From: Cryptosporangium minutisporangium
GTDB lineage: Bacteria > Actinomycetota > Actinomycetes > Mycobacteriales > Cryptosporangiaceae
DNA length: 64,000 bases
Direction of reading: 5' to 3'
Assembly (NCBI RefSeq): GCF_039536245.1
Contig: NZ_BAAAYN010000005.1
Span: 1 to 64,000, forward strand
Below are positions 8,964-16,641 of the stretch, piece by piece. The translations under genes and the position numbers were made by a program. The notes under the pieces are model-generated. The model saw only the letters and a program-made list of their open reading frames with translations, was not told the origin of the DNA and ran no database searches. Each line of letters starts with the position of its first letter. Within the stretch, counting starts at the first letter, position 1.

Positions 8964-9629
8964 CTAAACCGGCCGGGTGAGTCTCAGGTTGTAGGCGAGG
9001 ATGACGGCCTGGATCCGGTCCCGGGCGCCGACCTTGGCGAGGACCCGCCCGACGTGGGTCTTCACCGTCGACTCCGACAGCGTGAACCGTTGCGCGATCT
9101 CGCCGTTGGTGAGGCCGTGGCCGATGGCGACGAGGACCTCGCGCTCCCGGTCGGTCAGGAATTCCAGCCGGGGATCCTCCCGCACGGGCCCGCAGAGGTC
9201 ATCGTCGAGGTGGTCGGCGAACGCGTCGAGCAGCCGCCGAGTCAGCGCCGGCGCGATCACCGCGTCCCCGGCGGCGACGGCCCGGATGCCGGCGAGCAGT
9301 TCCTCGGGGCGGATGTCCTTGAGCAGGAAGCCGCTCGCCCCGGCCCGCAGTGCGGCGAACGCGTACCGATCCGAGTCGAACGTCGTCAGCACCAGGACCC
9401 GCGAACGCCCACCGGTGGCGACGATGCGCCGGGTGGCCTCGATCCCGTCGACGCCCGGCATGCGGATGTCCATCAGCACCACGTCGGGACGCAGTTCGGC
9501 GATCCGCCGAACGGCCTCGGCGCCGTTCTCGGCCTCGCCGACGATCTCGGTGTCGGGGGTGTTCTCCAGCAGCATGCGGAAACCGAAGCGCTGCAGCGGG
9601 TGGGCGTCCGCCACGAGCACAGAGATCAT
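8964..9629 (-). CDS. NarL/LuxR-family response regulator, 221 aa
   Basis: The receiver domain (residues 1-120) has the acidic pocket in VADAHPLQ, the phospho-acceptor Asp in VVLMDIRMPG and the Lys in FLLKDI. The LuxR-type helix-turn-helix is at about residues 155-210 (LTDREREVL...GLTNGEIAQ...STVKTHVGRVL). Its start overlaps by 4 bases the stop of a histidine kinase of which only the tail remains (9626-9745). It is therefore an orphaned regulator that has lost its dedicated kinase. It now sits downstream of a copy of the motif found upstream of the MMPL gene. Confidence 0.9.
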   Translation of the reverse strand: MISVLVADAHPLQRFGFRMLLENTPDTEIVGEAENGAEAVRRIAELRPDVVLMDIRMPGVDGIEATRRIVATGGRSRVLVLTTFDSDRYAFAALRAGASGFLLKDIRPEELLAGIRAVAAGDAVIAPALTRRLLDAFADHLDDDLCGPVREDPRLEFLTDREREVLVAIGHGLTNGEIAQRFTLSESTVKTHVGRVLAKVGARDRIQAVILAYNLRLTRPV

Positions 9630-9747
9630 GAGTGGCTGCCTTTCAGGGTCGCGGCCGTCCGGTAGGGGCCGGCGCTGACCGTGCCGCTGTGAAGCGCGGC
9701 GCGTTCGGCCATGCCGGCGAGGCCGAGACCCGCGTCGCCCGGCGATG
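9626..9747 (-). pseudogene. Truncated NarL-type sensor kinase (C-terminal ~40 codons)
   Basis: In-frame with the stop overlapping the regulator start, the minus strand reads SPGDAGLGLAGMAERAALHS followed by a GTVSAGP-like tail. This is the G2 box and C-terminus of a NarL-family histidine kinase (xGxGLxGMxERAALxGG). An in-frame TAG lies just upstream, in motif copy B, so the rest of the gene was removed at about 9747. A 28-codon reading frame starting at the internal ATG could still be translated and coupled to the regulator. Confidence 0.8.
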
Positions 9748-9750
9748 CCT

Positions 9751-9800
9751 ACTTCGTACCGAGCGATCCTGAGACGACTGTTAAAGCGGCGCTCAGGCCG
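9751..9800. repeat. Motif copy B (repeat of 7501-7550)
   Basis: 30 of the first 34 bases are identical to the MMPL upstream motif, and the copy has the same orientation relative to its downstream minus-strand gene. It begins exactly where the truncated kinase ends, so it marks a recombination junction and may now supply the promoter of the orphan regulator. Confidence 0.65.
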
Positions 9801-9826
9801 GTTGGCCGGGGGCGCGGGCTCGCGAC

Positions 9827-9964
9827 TTGCTGGCGGTGTTGCCCGCGTGGGGGGTGACCGCGTTCCCCGCCCGCAGGCTGCCGCCCACTCCCGCGCTGTT
9901 CGACTTCGTCATCATCGACGAGGCCGCCACCTGCACGATTCCGGCGGCGCCGCCGCTGCTGCTC
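9827..9964 (+). pseudogene. Superfamily 1 helicase fragment
   Basis: The plus strand encodes LPAWGVTAFPARRLPP followed by LFDFVIIDEAATCTIPA. This matches the segment of DNA2/NAM7-like AAA_11/12 helicases around the Walker B motif (VIIDEA), where relatives read xLPAWxxTxLSARR and IDEAAQCSIPxxLPLLxRA. Only about 45 codons remain, with no Walker A or later motifs. Confidence 0.6.
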
Positions 9965-10031
9965 CGTCCGCAGGAGGTCGCGCCGCGTAGTCCGCGGCGG
10001 AGGCGCCGGGTGACCGCAGGAGTGCCGACGG

Positions 10032-12338
10032 TCAGCCTCCGCCGAGCGCGATGTCGTCCTCCCCGGTGACGGGCATCGCCGTCCCGAGGGCGGTCTCGTT
10101 GCCGTGACGCCACTCCAGGTAGGCGAGCAGGAGATCGATCACGGTGACCGCTGCCCCCGGCGCGCCGGTGACGAGCGTTCGGCGCGCGTCCTGGAGGAGA
10201 AAACGGTCAGACGGGCCGAAATCGGTCAGCGTCCGCCCGGCCTTGTCGCCTGCGAGGTTGCACGCGGGACTGAACAGGTGCGCCGAACCCGACCGCACCC
10301 AGGCGAACCGCCCGGACGCCTCGGCCTGCAACGAGTCCGCGGACGACGCCCCCGACGGCACCCTCGAGGGCCACTCGCCCAGAAGATTCGACCACCTCGG
10401 GCGCTGCGTGGAGTCGAGCGGATCGAACTCGAACTGTCCGAGCGTCGGGTCGGCACCCCAGGCCGGTGGTCGCGAATCGTCGAACCACGCGCCTCCGTAC
10501 GGGCGGTAGCACAAGAACCTGTCCGGCACCGCCGCCAGGGTCTCCGCGTCCCGTACTACGGCGCTCTTCGCACCGAAGTGGACGATCTGGCCGGCAGAGC
10601 GCACCGCGGTGATGTCGTACCGCTCGCTGCCGAGGTCGGCGGTCCGCGCGACGGAGACCGTCTCGCCGTCCCCCACCCAACTGGTGACGCGGTGAACGTC
10701 GCCGATCCGGTGAGTGCTGACGAGACGATCCTGGCCGAGCAGCGCGTAGCGGCCGGGTAACGTCCGCTTCCCCCAGCGCGCGAGGACCGCGCCGGTGTGC
10801 GCGTCGAGCACCGCCACGCCCTCCAGATCGGCGGCTATCACGTCGAGATCGGCGTCCGCGGCCATCAGCGTGAGCCGGTCGGGGGCCCCGGCGGTCACGG
10901 GCAGCCGCATCTCCTCCACTGTGCTGCCGGGCGTGGCACTCCCGACCAGCAGGCGACCGCCCCCGATGTCGGCGACGAACCCCCGGGGGTGGCGCGCGAT
11001 CCGGACCGCCGTGCCGAGGCCGGCGGCCAGCGTCTCGGTGGCGTCGCCGGACAGCCGCAGCAGTTCCCCGCCGGCCCGGACGACGACGGCCCCGCCCAGG
11101 TGCAGGAAGACCTCCGGCCGGGCACCCAGCGCTGGCCAGCGCCCCGGCGTCCAGCTGGTGGAGTCGCCGAACCCGCGGTCGAGCCCGACCTCGACCAGGC
11201 GGTTCTCCCTGGACGAGCGCGCGACCACGGACCGTCCGTCCGGACTGAACGAGACTCGCGTGGCGTCGTATCCGGCGTCGGTGGCCGCTCGCCTGGTGAG
11301 ATGGTCGGCGTCGGCCACCGCGGGGCCGAACAGCGCGCTGACTGGGGCCGTGGCCCGGAGCCCGTGGATGGCCTCCGTGAGCTCGTCCGGATCCGCGGCG
11401 GCCAGCGCGGCGAGGAACTCGCGGTCGCCCGGCGGGCTCTGCCAGCCGGCGATCCTCTGGGCGGCGCGCACGGCGTCCGTCAGGCGCCAGGTCACCGCGT
11501 GACGCCAGAGGCGGGCCTCTTCCGATCGCGCGGCCAGTTGCTCGATCAGATACGCCTGGTCCGTCGGCTCCAGGACACGCAGCGACCCGTGCGCGCCAGC
11601 TAGGACCTTCAGCAGGTCGAGGTCGCCTGCCCCGGCCATCGCGGCGCGCAGCCGAGCCTTGTCGAGAGGCGATGCCGCCCGGTAGGCGGCGGTGAGCAGC
11701 GCGCCGTCCGGATCCTTCGCGTAGTAGGCGTCCAGCCAGCCGAGCCGCAGGTAGAAGATCGCGGCCGCGGACGGGTCGGCGGGGGCGAAACCTTTTTCCA
11801 TGCACCAGTCGGCGACGTCCGCGGGGAGATCGCCTGGCGCCTCCATGACCTGGACGCAGAGTCTCTCCGCGAGCGTCGGGCTCATGTGGATCTCGACGAA
11901 GTCCCGCGCCACCGCCCTGACCGGTGCGCAGCGGTGGGTCACCATCGACAGCGCGTCCGCGACCGTGCGGGGGTCGTTCGGGTCCAGGCTGGGATCGGCC
12001 ACCGCCAGCCTGCTCGTAACACCGCGGTCGTACTTCGCCGGCGCCGGCACGCCCTGGCTCATCAGCAGCGTCCAGAGCGCGTCGTCCCCGTAGTCCAAGG
12101 CCACCCGCCAGATCCGGTCACGCAACGCCCCCGGATCTCCGGGATCGGCGACGAGATCACCCAACGCCCGCAGCAGGAGCGCCCTGACCTCAGGCTCCGC
12201 GAGGGCTGCGCACAGCTCGGCGAACGCCGGTGACTCCGCTGCCGAGCCGGTGCCCTCACGGGCCCGGATCCGCCGCACCTTGGCCGTCAACCCCGCGATC
12301 CGCACCCGGGTGCTGATCCGCTTGGCGGAGTTCCTCAT
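10032..12338 (-). CDS. Large HEAT-like/beta-propeller hypothetical protein, 768 aa
   Basis: The N-terminal half (about residues 20-330) is alpha-helical, Ala/Leu/Asp-rich and looks like a helical-repeat array. Several blocks resemble the CAPVRAVARDFVEIH and PLDKARLRAAMAGAGDL type. The C-terminal half (about 350-740) is a series of short beta strands with propeller-like blades (VSFSPDGRSVVARSSRENR resembles a WD40 or YncE blade). Helical-plus-propeller proteins of this size in actinomycetes often accompany NTPase or conflict modules, but no partner is adjacent here. There is no signal peptide, so it is probably cytoplasmic. The helicase fragment just past its C-terminus may be an eroded neighbour. 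Confidence 0.7.
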   Translation of the reverse strand: MRNSAKRISTRVRIAGLTAKVRRIRAREGTGSAAESPAFAELCAALAEPEVRALLLRALGDLVADPGDPGALRDRIWRVALDYGDDALWTLLMSQGVPAPAKYDRGVTSRLAVADPSLDPNDPRTVADALSMVTHRCAPVRAVARDFVEIHMSPTLAERLCVQVMEAPGDLPADVADWCMEKGFAPADPSAAAIFYLRLGWLDAYYAKDPDGALLTAAYRAASPLDKARLRAAMAGAGDLDLLKVLAGAHGSLRVLEPTDQAYLIEQLAARSEEARLWRHAVTWRLTDAVRAAQRIAGWQSPPGDREFLAALAAADPDELTEAIHGLRATAPVSALFGPAVADADHLTRRAATDAGYDATRVSFSPDGRSVVARSSRENRLVEVGLDRGFGDSTSWTPGRWPALGARPEVFLHLGGAVVVRAGGELLRLSGDATETLAAGLGTAVRIARHPRGFVADIGGGRLLVGSATPGSTVEEMRLPVTAGAPDRLTLMAADADLDVIAADLEGVAVLDAHTGAVLARWGKRTLPGRYALLGQDRLVSTHRIGDVHRVTSWVGDGETVSVARTADLGSERYDITAVRSAGQIVHFGAKSAVVRDAETLAAVPDRFLCYRPYGGAWFDDSRPPAWGADPTLGQFEFDPLDSTQRPRWSNLLGEWPSRVPSGASSADSLQAEASGRFAWVRSGSAHLFSPACNLAGDKAGRTLTDFGPSDRFLLQDARRTLVTGAPGAAVTVIDLLLAYLEWRHGNETALGTAMPVTGEDDIALGGG

Positions 12339-12766
12339 TCGTTCTTCCTATCGCGCACGTCCAGCCGATAGAAGCGCGGAGGCCGGCCCTCGCAAAACCG
12401 CCAAGGCTTCGCGTTCGCGAAAGGTGGGGCATCGCAGCCGGGCGTCGCGCTGCGCCTCCGTCTCCCGTCGGACGGCGGTGAGGCATTCGGCGGCCACCGG
12501 CGTAGGTGCCTAGAACGCTGCCTTACGCCATCGTCGCCCGGCGGCTGAACTCGGTGCGGAGCACTTGTGGTCGGTCGCGGTCGACCGGCAAGACCCTGCG
12601 CTCCCACTTCGCGTGGAAGCAGGAAGCCTCGGACCACACCGAGGGCAGTTCTGCTCGCCAGGGCCGCACGCTGAGCGGTCACGAAGTCGCTCCAATCGCT
12701 GCTGACCGGGCACAACGTTCGAAACTTTGCCCGGTCAGCGACAATTTCACTTGCTTTTCTGCCCGG
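12339..12766. other. Intergenic region, no gene seen
   Basis: About 430 bases without a credible coding frame separate the propeller-like gene from the ABC permease gene. The only notable structure is the hairpin at 12701-12739. Confidence 0.5.
12701..12739 (-). terminator. Terminator hairpin downstream of ABC permease
   Basis: GCTGACCGGGCA (12701-12712) and its exact complement (12728-12739) form a 12-bp stem with a 15-nt loop, 28 bp past the permease stop. The core TGCCCGGTCA recurs at the permease 3' end (about 12760-12770). Confidence 0.65.
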
Positions 12767-13591
12767 TCACTTCACTTCGGAGCGGCGCAGGAACAGCAGC
12801 CCGATGGTCAGCGGCAGCACGATCCAGATCGCGGTGGTCGAGCCGAGCATGGCCCACTCCTCGCCAGTGTTCGTGGCGCCCCCGAAGAGGTTGACCTGGG
12901 TGTAGTTCCAGTCGATCCACGGCTGCAGGTCGTAGAACCAGTCGCGCACCTGGGCGAGCAGGGCGAGGATGCCCGGCAGCACGAGTGACACGACGAAGTA
13001 GCCGACGATCGCCGCAGCGGAGTTGCGCAGCACGACGCCGAGGGTGAACCCGATCGCCATACCGACGAGGTTGCCGAGCACGATCTGTGGCGCGGTCGAG
13101 AGCGAGATGTCCCAAACTGTGTCGACGCCGGCGAGCGCGGAGCCCGCCAGGTTGCCGAGGGCCCCGACGGCGAAGGCGACGGCCATCGAGACGATGCCGA
13201 CCAGGAAGGTCGCGATCGCCTTGGCCCCGATCACCCGGCCTCGACTCGGCACGAGGGTGAAGGTCGTGAGCCCGCTGCGCTGGCTCCATTCGCTGGTGAC
13301 GCCGAGGATCGCGATCATCGGCAGGATCACCGACATCGGGAAGCCGATCGCGGTCGCGAAGTTCTCGTAGGTGACCGCATCGTCGGGCGCGAAGATGATG
13401 ACAGCGCCGGTGGCCACGACCGAGAGGACGCCGATGCTGAGCAGCATCCAGAAGCCCGAGCGAGTGTTGAACATCTTGCGGAGCTCGACCTTGATCAAGC
13501 GTGTTGTCGGTATGGCGCGGGCGGGCTGACGAGCCTGGACGGCCGCCGTCTTGGCGGTGCTGATCGTGGGGGAGACGGTCGTGGCGGTCAC
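12767..13591 (-). CDS. ABC-2 type exporter permease, 274 aa
   Basis: The protein has six hydrophobic segments: about residues 50-70, 85-105, 125-150, 170-190, 200-222 and 252-270. The cytoplasmic N-terminus contains VELRKMFNTRSGFW, the usual entry to the first TM of ABC-2 permeases (VELRKLxxxR). Its GTG start overlaps the ATPase stop by 4 bases, so the pair forms one exporter. Such simple two-gene systems often export antibiotics or bacteriocins. No substrate is indicated here. Confidence 0.88.
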   Translation of the reverse strand: MTATTVSPTISTAKTAAVQARQPARAIPTTRLIKVELRKMFNTRSGFWMLLSIGVLSVVATGAVIIFAPDDAVTYENFATAIGFPMSVILPMIAILGVTSEWSQRSGLTTFTLVPSRGRVIGAKAIATFLVGIVSMAVAFAVGALGNLAGSALAGVDTVWDISLSTAPQIVLGNLVGMAIGFTLGVVLRNSAAAIVGYFVVSLVLPGILALLAQVRDWFYDLQPWIDWNYTQVNLFGGATNTGEEWAMLGSTTAIWIVLPLTIGLLFLRRSEVK

Positions 13592-14487
13592 GCCGCAACT
13601 CCTTCGCGTTGAGTGTCGGCAGTGAGCGACAGGAACATGTCTTCGAGGCCCGCGCCTTCGGCAGAGCGGAGCTCGGTGAGGGCGATGCCGGCGGCCAGAG
13701 CCACCGCGCCCACCTGGGCGGGATCTGCGTCGGTGCGCACCGAACCGTCGCCGGCGAGCGTGCTGGCCATCCCGGCCTGCTCGAGGGCGTGCGCGAGATC
13801 GCGCGGCGACGTGGAGCGAGCGAGGGTGCCGGCAGCCGCGAGCAATTCCTCCTTGGTGCCGGACGCGACGATCTTGCCGTTGCCGATCACGACCAGGTCA
13901 TCGGCGATGACCTCGATCTCGTGCAGGAGGTGCGACGACAGCAGCACGGTGCCGCCCTTGTTGGCATAACCGCGCAGCAGGTCGCGCATCCAGCGGATGC
14001 CGGCCGGGTCGAGGCCGTTGGCGGGCTCGTCGAGGATCAGCACGCGCGGGTCGCCCAGCAGCGCTGTGGCGATGCCGAGTCGCTGGCGCATACCGAGTGA
14101 GTAGTTGCGGACCCGGCGCTTGGCCTCGTTCGGCGTCAGACTGACGAGTTCGAGCATCTCGTCGACGCGGGTGCGCGGGAGCCCCATCGTGTCGGCGGCG
14201 ATGGTGAGGATCTCGCGGCCGGTGCGGCCGGCGTGCTGCGCGGAGGCGTCGAGGAGGACGCCGACCTCGAGGCCGGGGTTGGGGAGGTCGGCGAACCGGA
14301 CCCCGTCGATGGTGGCCGAGCCGGACGTCGGGGCGGTGAGACCGACCATGACGCGCAAGGTGGTGGACTTGCCAGCGCCGTTCGGACCGAGGAAGCCGGT
14401 CACGCGGCCGGGCTGGGCGGTGAAGGAGACGTTGTCGACGGCGGTGAAGCCGGCGTACCTCCGGGTCAGTGAGTCAACGGCGATCAT
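13588..14487 (-). CDS. ABC transporter ATP-binding protein, 299 aa
   Basis: All nucleotide-binding motifs are present: Walker A GPNGAGKST, signature YSLGMRQRLGIA, Walker B VLILDEPANGLD and the H-loop LLSSHLLHE. The C-terminal extension (about residues 225-299) is usual for DrrA/CcmA-like drug or lantibiotic exporters. The start at 14487 (MIAVDSLTRRY) is chosen because the long upstream extension has non-coding composition. It is translationally coupled to the permease at 13591. Confidence 0.9.
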   Translation of the reverse strand: MIAVDSLTRRYAGFTAVDNVSFTAQPGRVTGFLGPNGAGKSTTLRVMVGLTAPTSGSATIDGVRFADLPNPGLEVGVLLDASAQHAGRTGREILTIAADTMGLPRTRVDEMLELVSLTPNEAKRRVRNYSLGMRQRLGIATALLGDPRVLILDEPANGLDPAGIRWMRDLLRGYANKGGTVLLSSHLLHEIEVIADDLVVIGNGKIVASGTKEELLAAAGTLARSTSPRDLAHALEQAGMASTLAGDGSVRTDADPAQVGAVALAAGIALTELRSAEGAGLEDMFLSLTADTQREGVAA

Positions 14488-14659
14488 GGCTCCAACCCTC
14501 GCCGCTCGACACCGGTCGGCACATCGGGTGTCACCCCCCACGCTGCCCCCAACCGACCCCCCGCCCAACCCTGAGTCGGGCTCGGGGTCACCCTGACCGT
14601 GCTGTTCCCTGACTGGGTGTTCCAGTCGATCCGAGCTTCCCCCGCTTTTACGGAGGGTT

Positions 14660-14868
14660 CTGAGCGTGGTCAGATGACCGCGGGAACGAAGCATCTGTGG
14701 CGGCACCGAAGAAGTGCCCCGATGAGCTGCGGGCCCGTGCGGTCCGGCTGTATCGGGAGGCAGACCCGAAGCCGGTGATCAGGCGACTCGCCGAACAGCT
14801 CGGGGTGCATCCGGAGGCGTTGCGCAACTGGATCCGCCGGGACCAGGCCGACCACGGCCTGCCCACCC
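14660..14868 (+). pseudogene. IS3-family orfA fragment
   Basis: From GTG 14697 the plus strand encodes the N-terminal helix-turn-helix of an IS3 transposase A subunit (CPDELRARAVRLY, then LAEQLGVHPEALRNWIRRD). It breaks off at about 14868, where aldehyde dehydrogenase sequence begins on the other strand. OrfB and the right end are absent. Confidence 0.75.
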
Positions 14869-14869
14869 A

Positions 14870-15153
14870 CCGCGCTCAGCCACTTCAGCGTCAGGCTCGC
14901 CGCCGCCGCGGCTATCACCGTGCCGGTTACGCCCGAACTACCGGTCAAACTGATGAAGTCGACGCCCGGATGCGCGGCGCGCACTACCGGCTTCGACGTC
15001 GCCGTGGACGACGTTGCGGACGCCCGGCAGAGAGCCCACGGCCTCGCACGCCTTCGCCGGCTCCAGGACGCCGACCGGTGTCGTCGGCGCGGACTTCAGT
15101 GCCAGAGCGGCCGAGTTCGGCGACACGAACCGAGAACCCGGCACCCGGTTCAC
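14870..15153 (-). pseudogene. Aldehyde dehydrogenase fragment, frameshifted
   Basis: Two minus-strand frames together give the middle of an aldehyde dehydrogenase. The first holds LKSAPTTPVGVLEPAKACEA and LPGVRNVVHGD (the family's LKPAPxTPLxxLxLA and PPGVxNVVxGD). After a frameshift near 15000 the second holds HPGVDFISLTGSSGVTG (HPxVDxISFTGS, the NAD-binding loop). The catalytic Cys and Glu regions are gone. It abuts the IS3 fragment, so insertion or deletion probably destroyed it. Confidence 0.7.
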
Positions 15154-15161
15154 GCGCGGGG

Positions 15162-15830
15162 CTACGTGTGCTCGGGCTGGCCGGGATCGGACCCGGGCCG
15201 CACGCCGCGATGGTCCCGCCGGACCTCGGCGCCCCCTGAGCCGGCCTCCGTTTCCGCACGGCCCGGTTCAGTGGTGGTCCCCAGCGCCGCACGGGCCGCG
15301 TCGAGGATCTCCTGGGAGAGCGGGTCACCGCTGGTCGCGCGCGCCAGAACGAGCGCGCCGACCAGGGTGCTCAGCCGAGCGATGCCGTCCTCCCCGTCGC
15401 CGGTGGTGAGGTGCGCGGCGAAGTCCCGGACCCCCCGTGCGTAGACCCGTCGGGCCTCGCGCCCCTCCGGCTCCCGCGCGATGTCGGTGACCAGCGCCGC
15501 GACCGGGCATCCGTCCGCCCGGCCGTCCCGGTGGGCAGGCGAAAGATACGTGTTGATCAGTTCCCGCTGCGCCGCGGCCCGCTCCCCACCGTGCCGCTCC
15601 AGTTCCTCACCGTGGTGCCGGGCGAGCTCTTTCAACGCGAGCGCGGTGGCCTCGTCGACCAGCGCGTCCTTCGAAGCGAACTGCTTGTAGAAGCCGCCGT
15701 GGGTCAGCCCGGCCGCCTTCATGAGGTCGGCCACGCTGACGTGCGTCCCCTGCTCCCGGAAGAGCCGGGAGGCCGTCTCCACCACCCGGCGGCGATTCTC
15801 CTGCGCCTGGGCCTGTGACACGCGACCCAT
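15162..15830 (-). CDS. TetR/AcrR-family repressor, 222 aa
   Basis: The N-terminal helix-turn-helix (about residues 10-60: RRVVETASRLFREQG, VADLMKAAGLTHGGFYKQF) is typical of the TetR class with a GGFYxHFxSKxxL ending. The ligand domain follows to about residue 188. The last ~35 residues are low complexity and probably reflect stop loss into eroded DNA. It is divergent from the two oxidoreductase genes, with a likely operator at 15847-15896. It is inferred to repress them and itself until an aldehyde or quinone-like ligand binds. Confidence 0.9.
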   Translation of the reverse strand: MGRVSQAQAQENRRRVVETASRLFREQGTHVSVADLMKAAGLTHGGFYKQFASKDALVDEATALALKELARHHGEELERHGGERAAAQRELINTYLSPAHRDGRADGCPVAALVTDIAREPEGREARRVYARGVRDFAAHLTTGDGEDGIARLSTLVGALVLARATSGDPLSQEILDAARAALGTTTEPGRAETEAGSGGAEVRRDHRGVRPGSDPGQPEHT

Positions 15831-15846
15831 CAGCCACCTCCATATG

Positions 15847-15896
15847 GATGTCGGATCAAATCTATCCTAGTCTTCAATTAGATTTTGAACGACATC
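15847..15896. promoter_or_regulatory. Candidate TetR operator in divergent promoter region
   Basis: Nested inverted repeats are visible: AAATCTA (15858-15864) with TAGATTT (15879-15885), flanked by GATGTCG (15847-15853) and CGACATC (15890-15896). This AT-rich block between the divergent TetR and SDR genes is where repressor and RNA polymerase sites should overlap. Confidence 0.6.
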
Positions 15897-15918
15897 TAAA
15901 TTCGAACGGGAGCCGAAC

Positions 15919-16605
15919 ATGGACCTCAGCCACGCCACCGCCGTGATCACCGGAGGCAACCGGGGCCTCGGCCGCCACCTTGCCGCTCAACTCACCGAGC
16001 GCGGCGCCAAGGTCTACGCGGCTGCCCGCCGACCCGAGACGATCGATCTTCCGGGGGTTGTCCCCCTCCTTCTCGACGTCACCGACGAGCACTCGATACA
16101 CGCCGCCGCCCGGATCGCCTCCGACGCGACGATCCTGGTCAACAACGCGGGCATCTTCACCGGCGCCACACTGGTCGCGGGCGCAACCGACGCCATCCGC
16201 CGCGAGATGGAAACCAACTTCTACGGCCCGCTAGCCACGACTAGGGCTTTCGCCCCCGTGATCGCCGCCAACGGCGGTGGTGCCATCCTCAACATCCTCT
16301 CCGTCCTGTCCTGGGCCCACCCGGCCGCCGCCGGCTCGTACTCAGCCTCCAAGGCCGCCGCCTGGGCCCTGACCGACGCCACCCGCGAGGAACTCGCTCC
16401 GCACGGGATCACCGTCTCCGGCCTGTACGTCGGCTACATGGACACCGACATGGCCGAAGGCGTTCCGGCCGAGATGAAGTCCGATCCTGCCGAGGTCGCC
16501 GCCCAAGCCCTGTCCGGCATCGAGTCCGGCCTGCCCGAGATCCTCGCCGACGCGCTGACCCGCCAGGTCAAGCAGGCCCTGTCCGCCGCGCCGAGCATGG
16601 CCTGA
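15919..16605 (+). CDS. Short-chain dehydrogenase/reductase, 228 aa
   Basis: This is a classical SDR: nucleotide-binding TGGNRGLG at residues 11-18, NNAG at about 75, catalytic Ser in LSVLSW and YSASKAA (Tyr-x-x-x-Lys) at about 142. The Rossmann Gly pattern and an Arg-rich loop (AAARRPE) suggest NADP(H) preference. It is the first gene of a probable two-gene operon with the medium-chain reductase at 16642, opposite the TetR regulator. This arrangement is common for redox-responsive aldehyde or quinone detoxification. The exact substrate is unknown. Confidence 0.9.
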   Translation: MDLSHATAVITGGNRGLGRHLAAQLTERGAKVYAAARRPETIDLPGVVPLLLDVTDEHSIHAAARIASDATILVNNAGIFTGATLVAGATDAIRREMETNFYGPLATTRAFAPVIAANGGGAILNILSVLSWAHPAAAGSYSASKAAAWALTDATREELAPHGITVSGLYVGYMDTDMAEGVPAEMKSDPAEVAAQALSGIESGLPEILADALTRQVKQALSAAPSMA

Positions 16606-16641
16606 GCGCACCCGGCCCTCTCCCGTAGGAGCAGAAGGACC

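Noticed and set aside
12747-13598. Alternative minus-strand frame over the ABC permease
   Set aside because: Extremely Arg-rich translation, antiphase to the clear six-TM permease.
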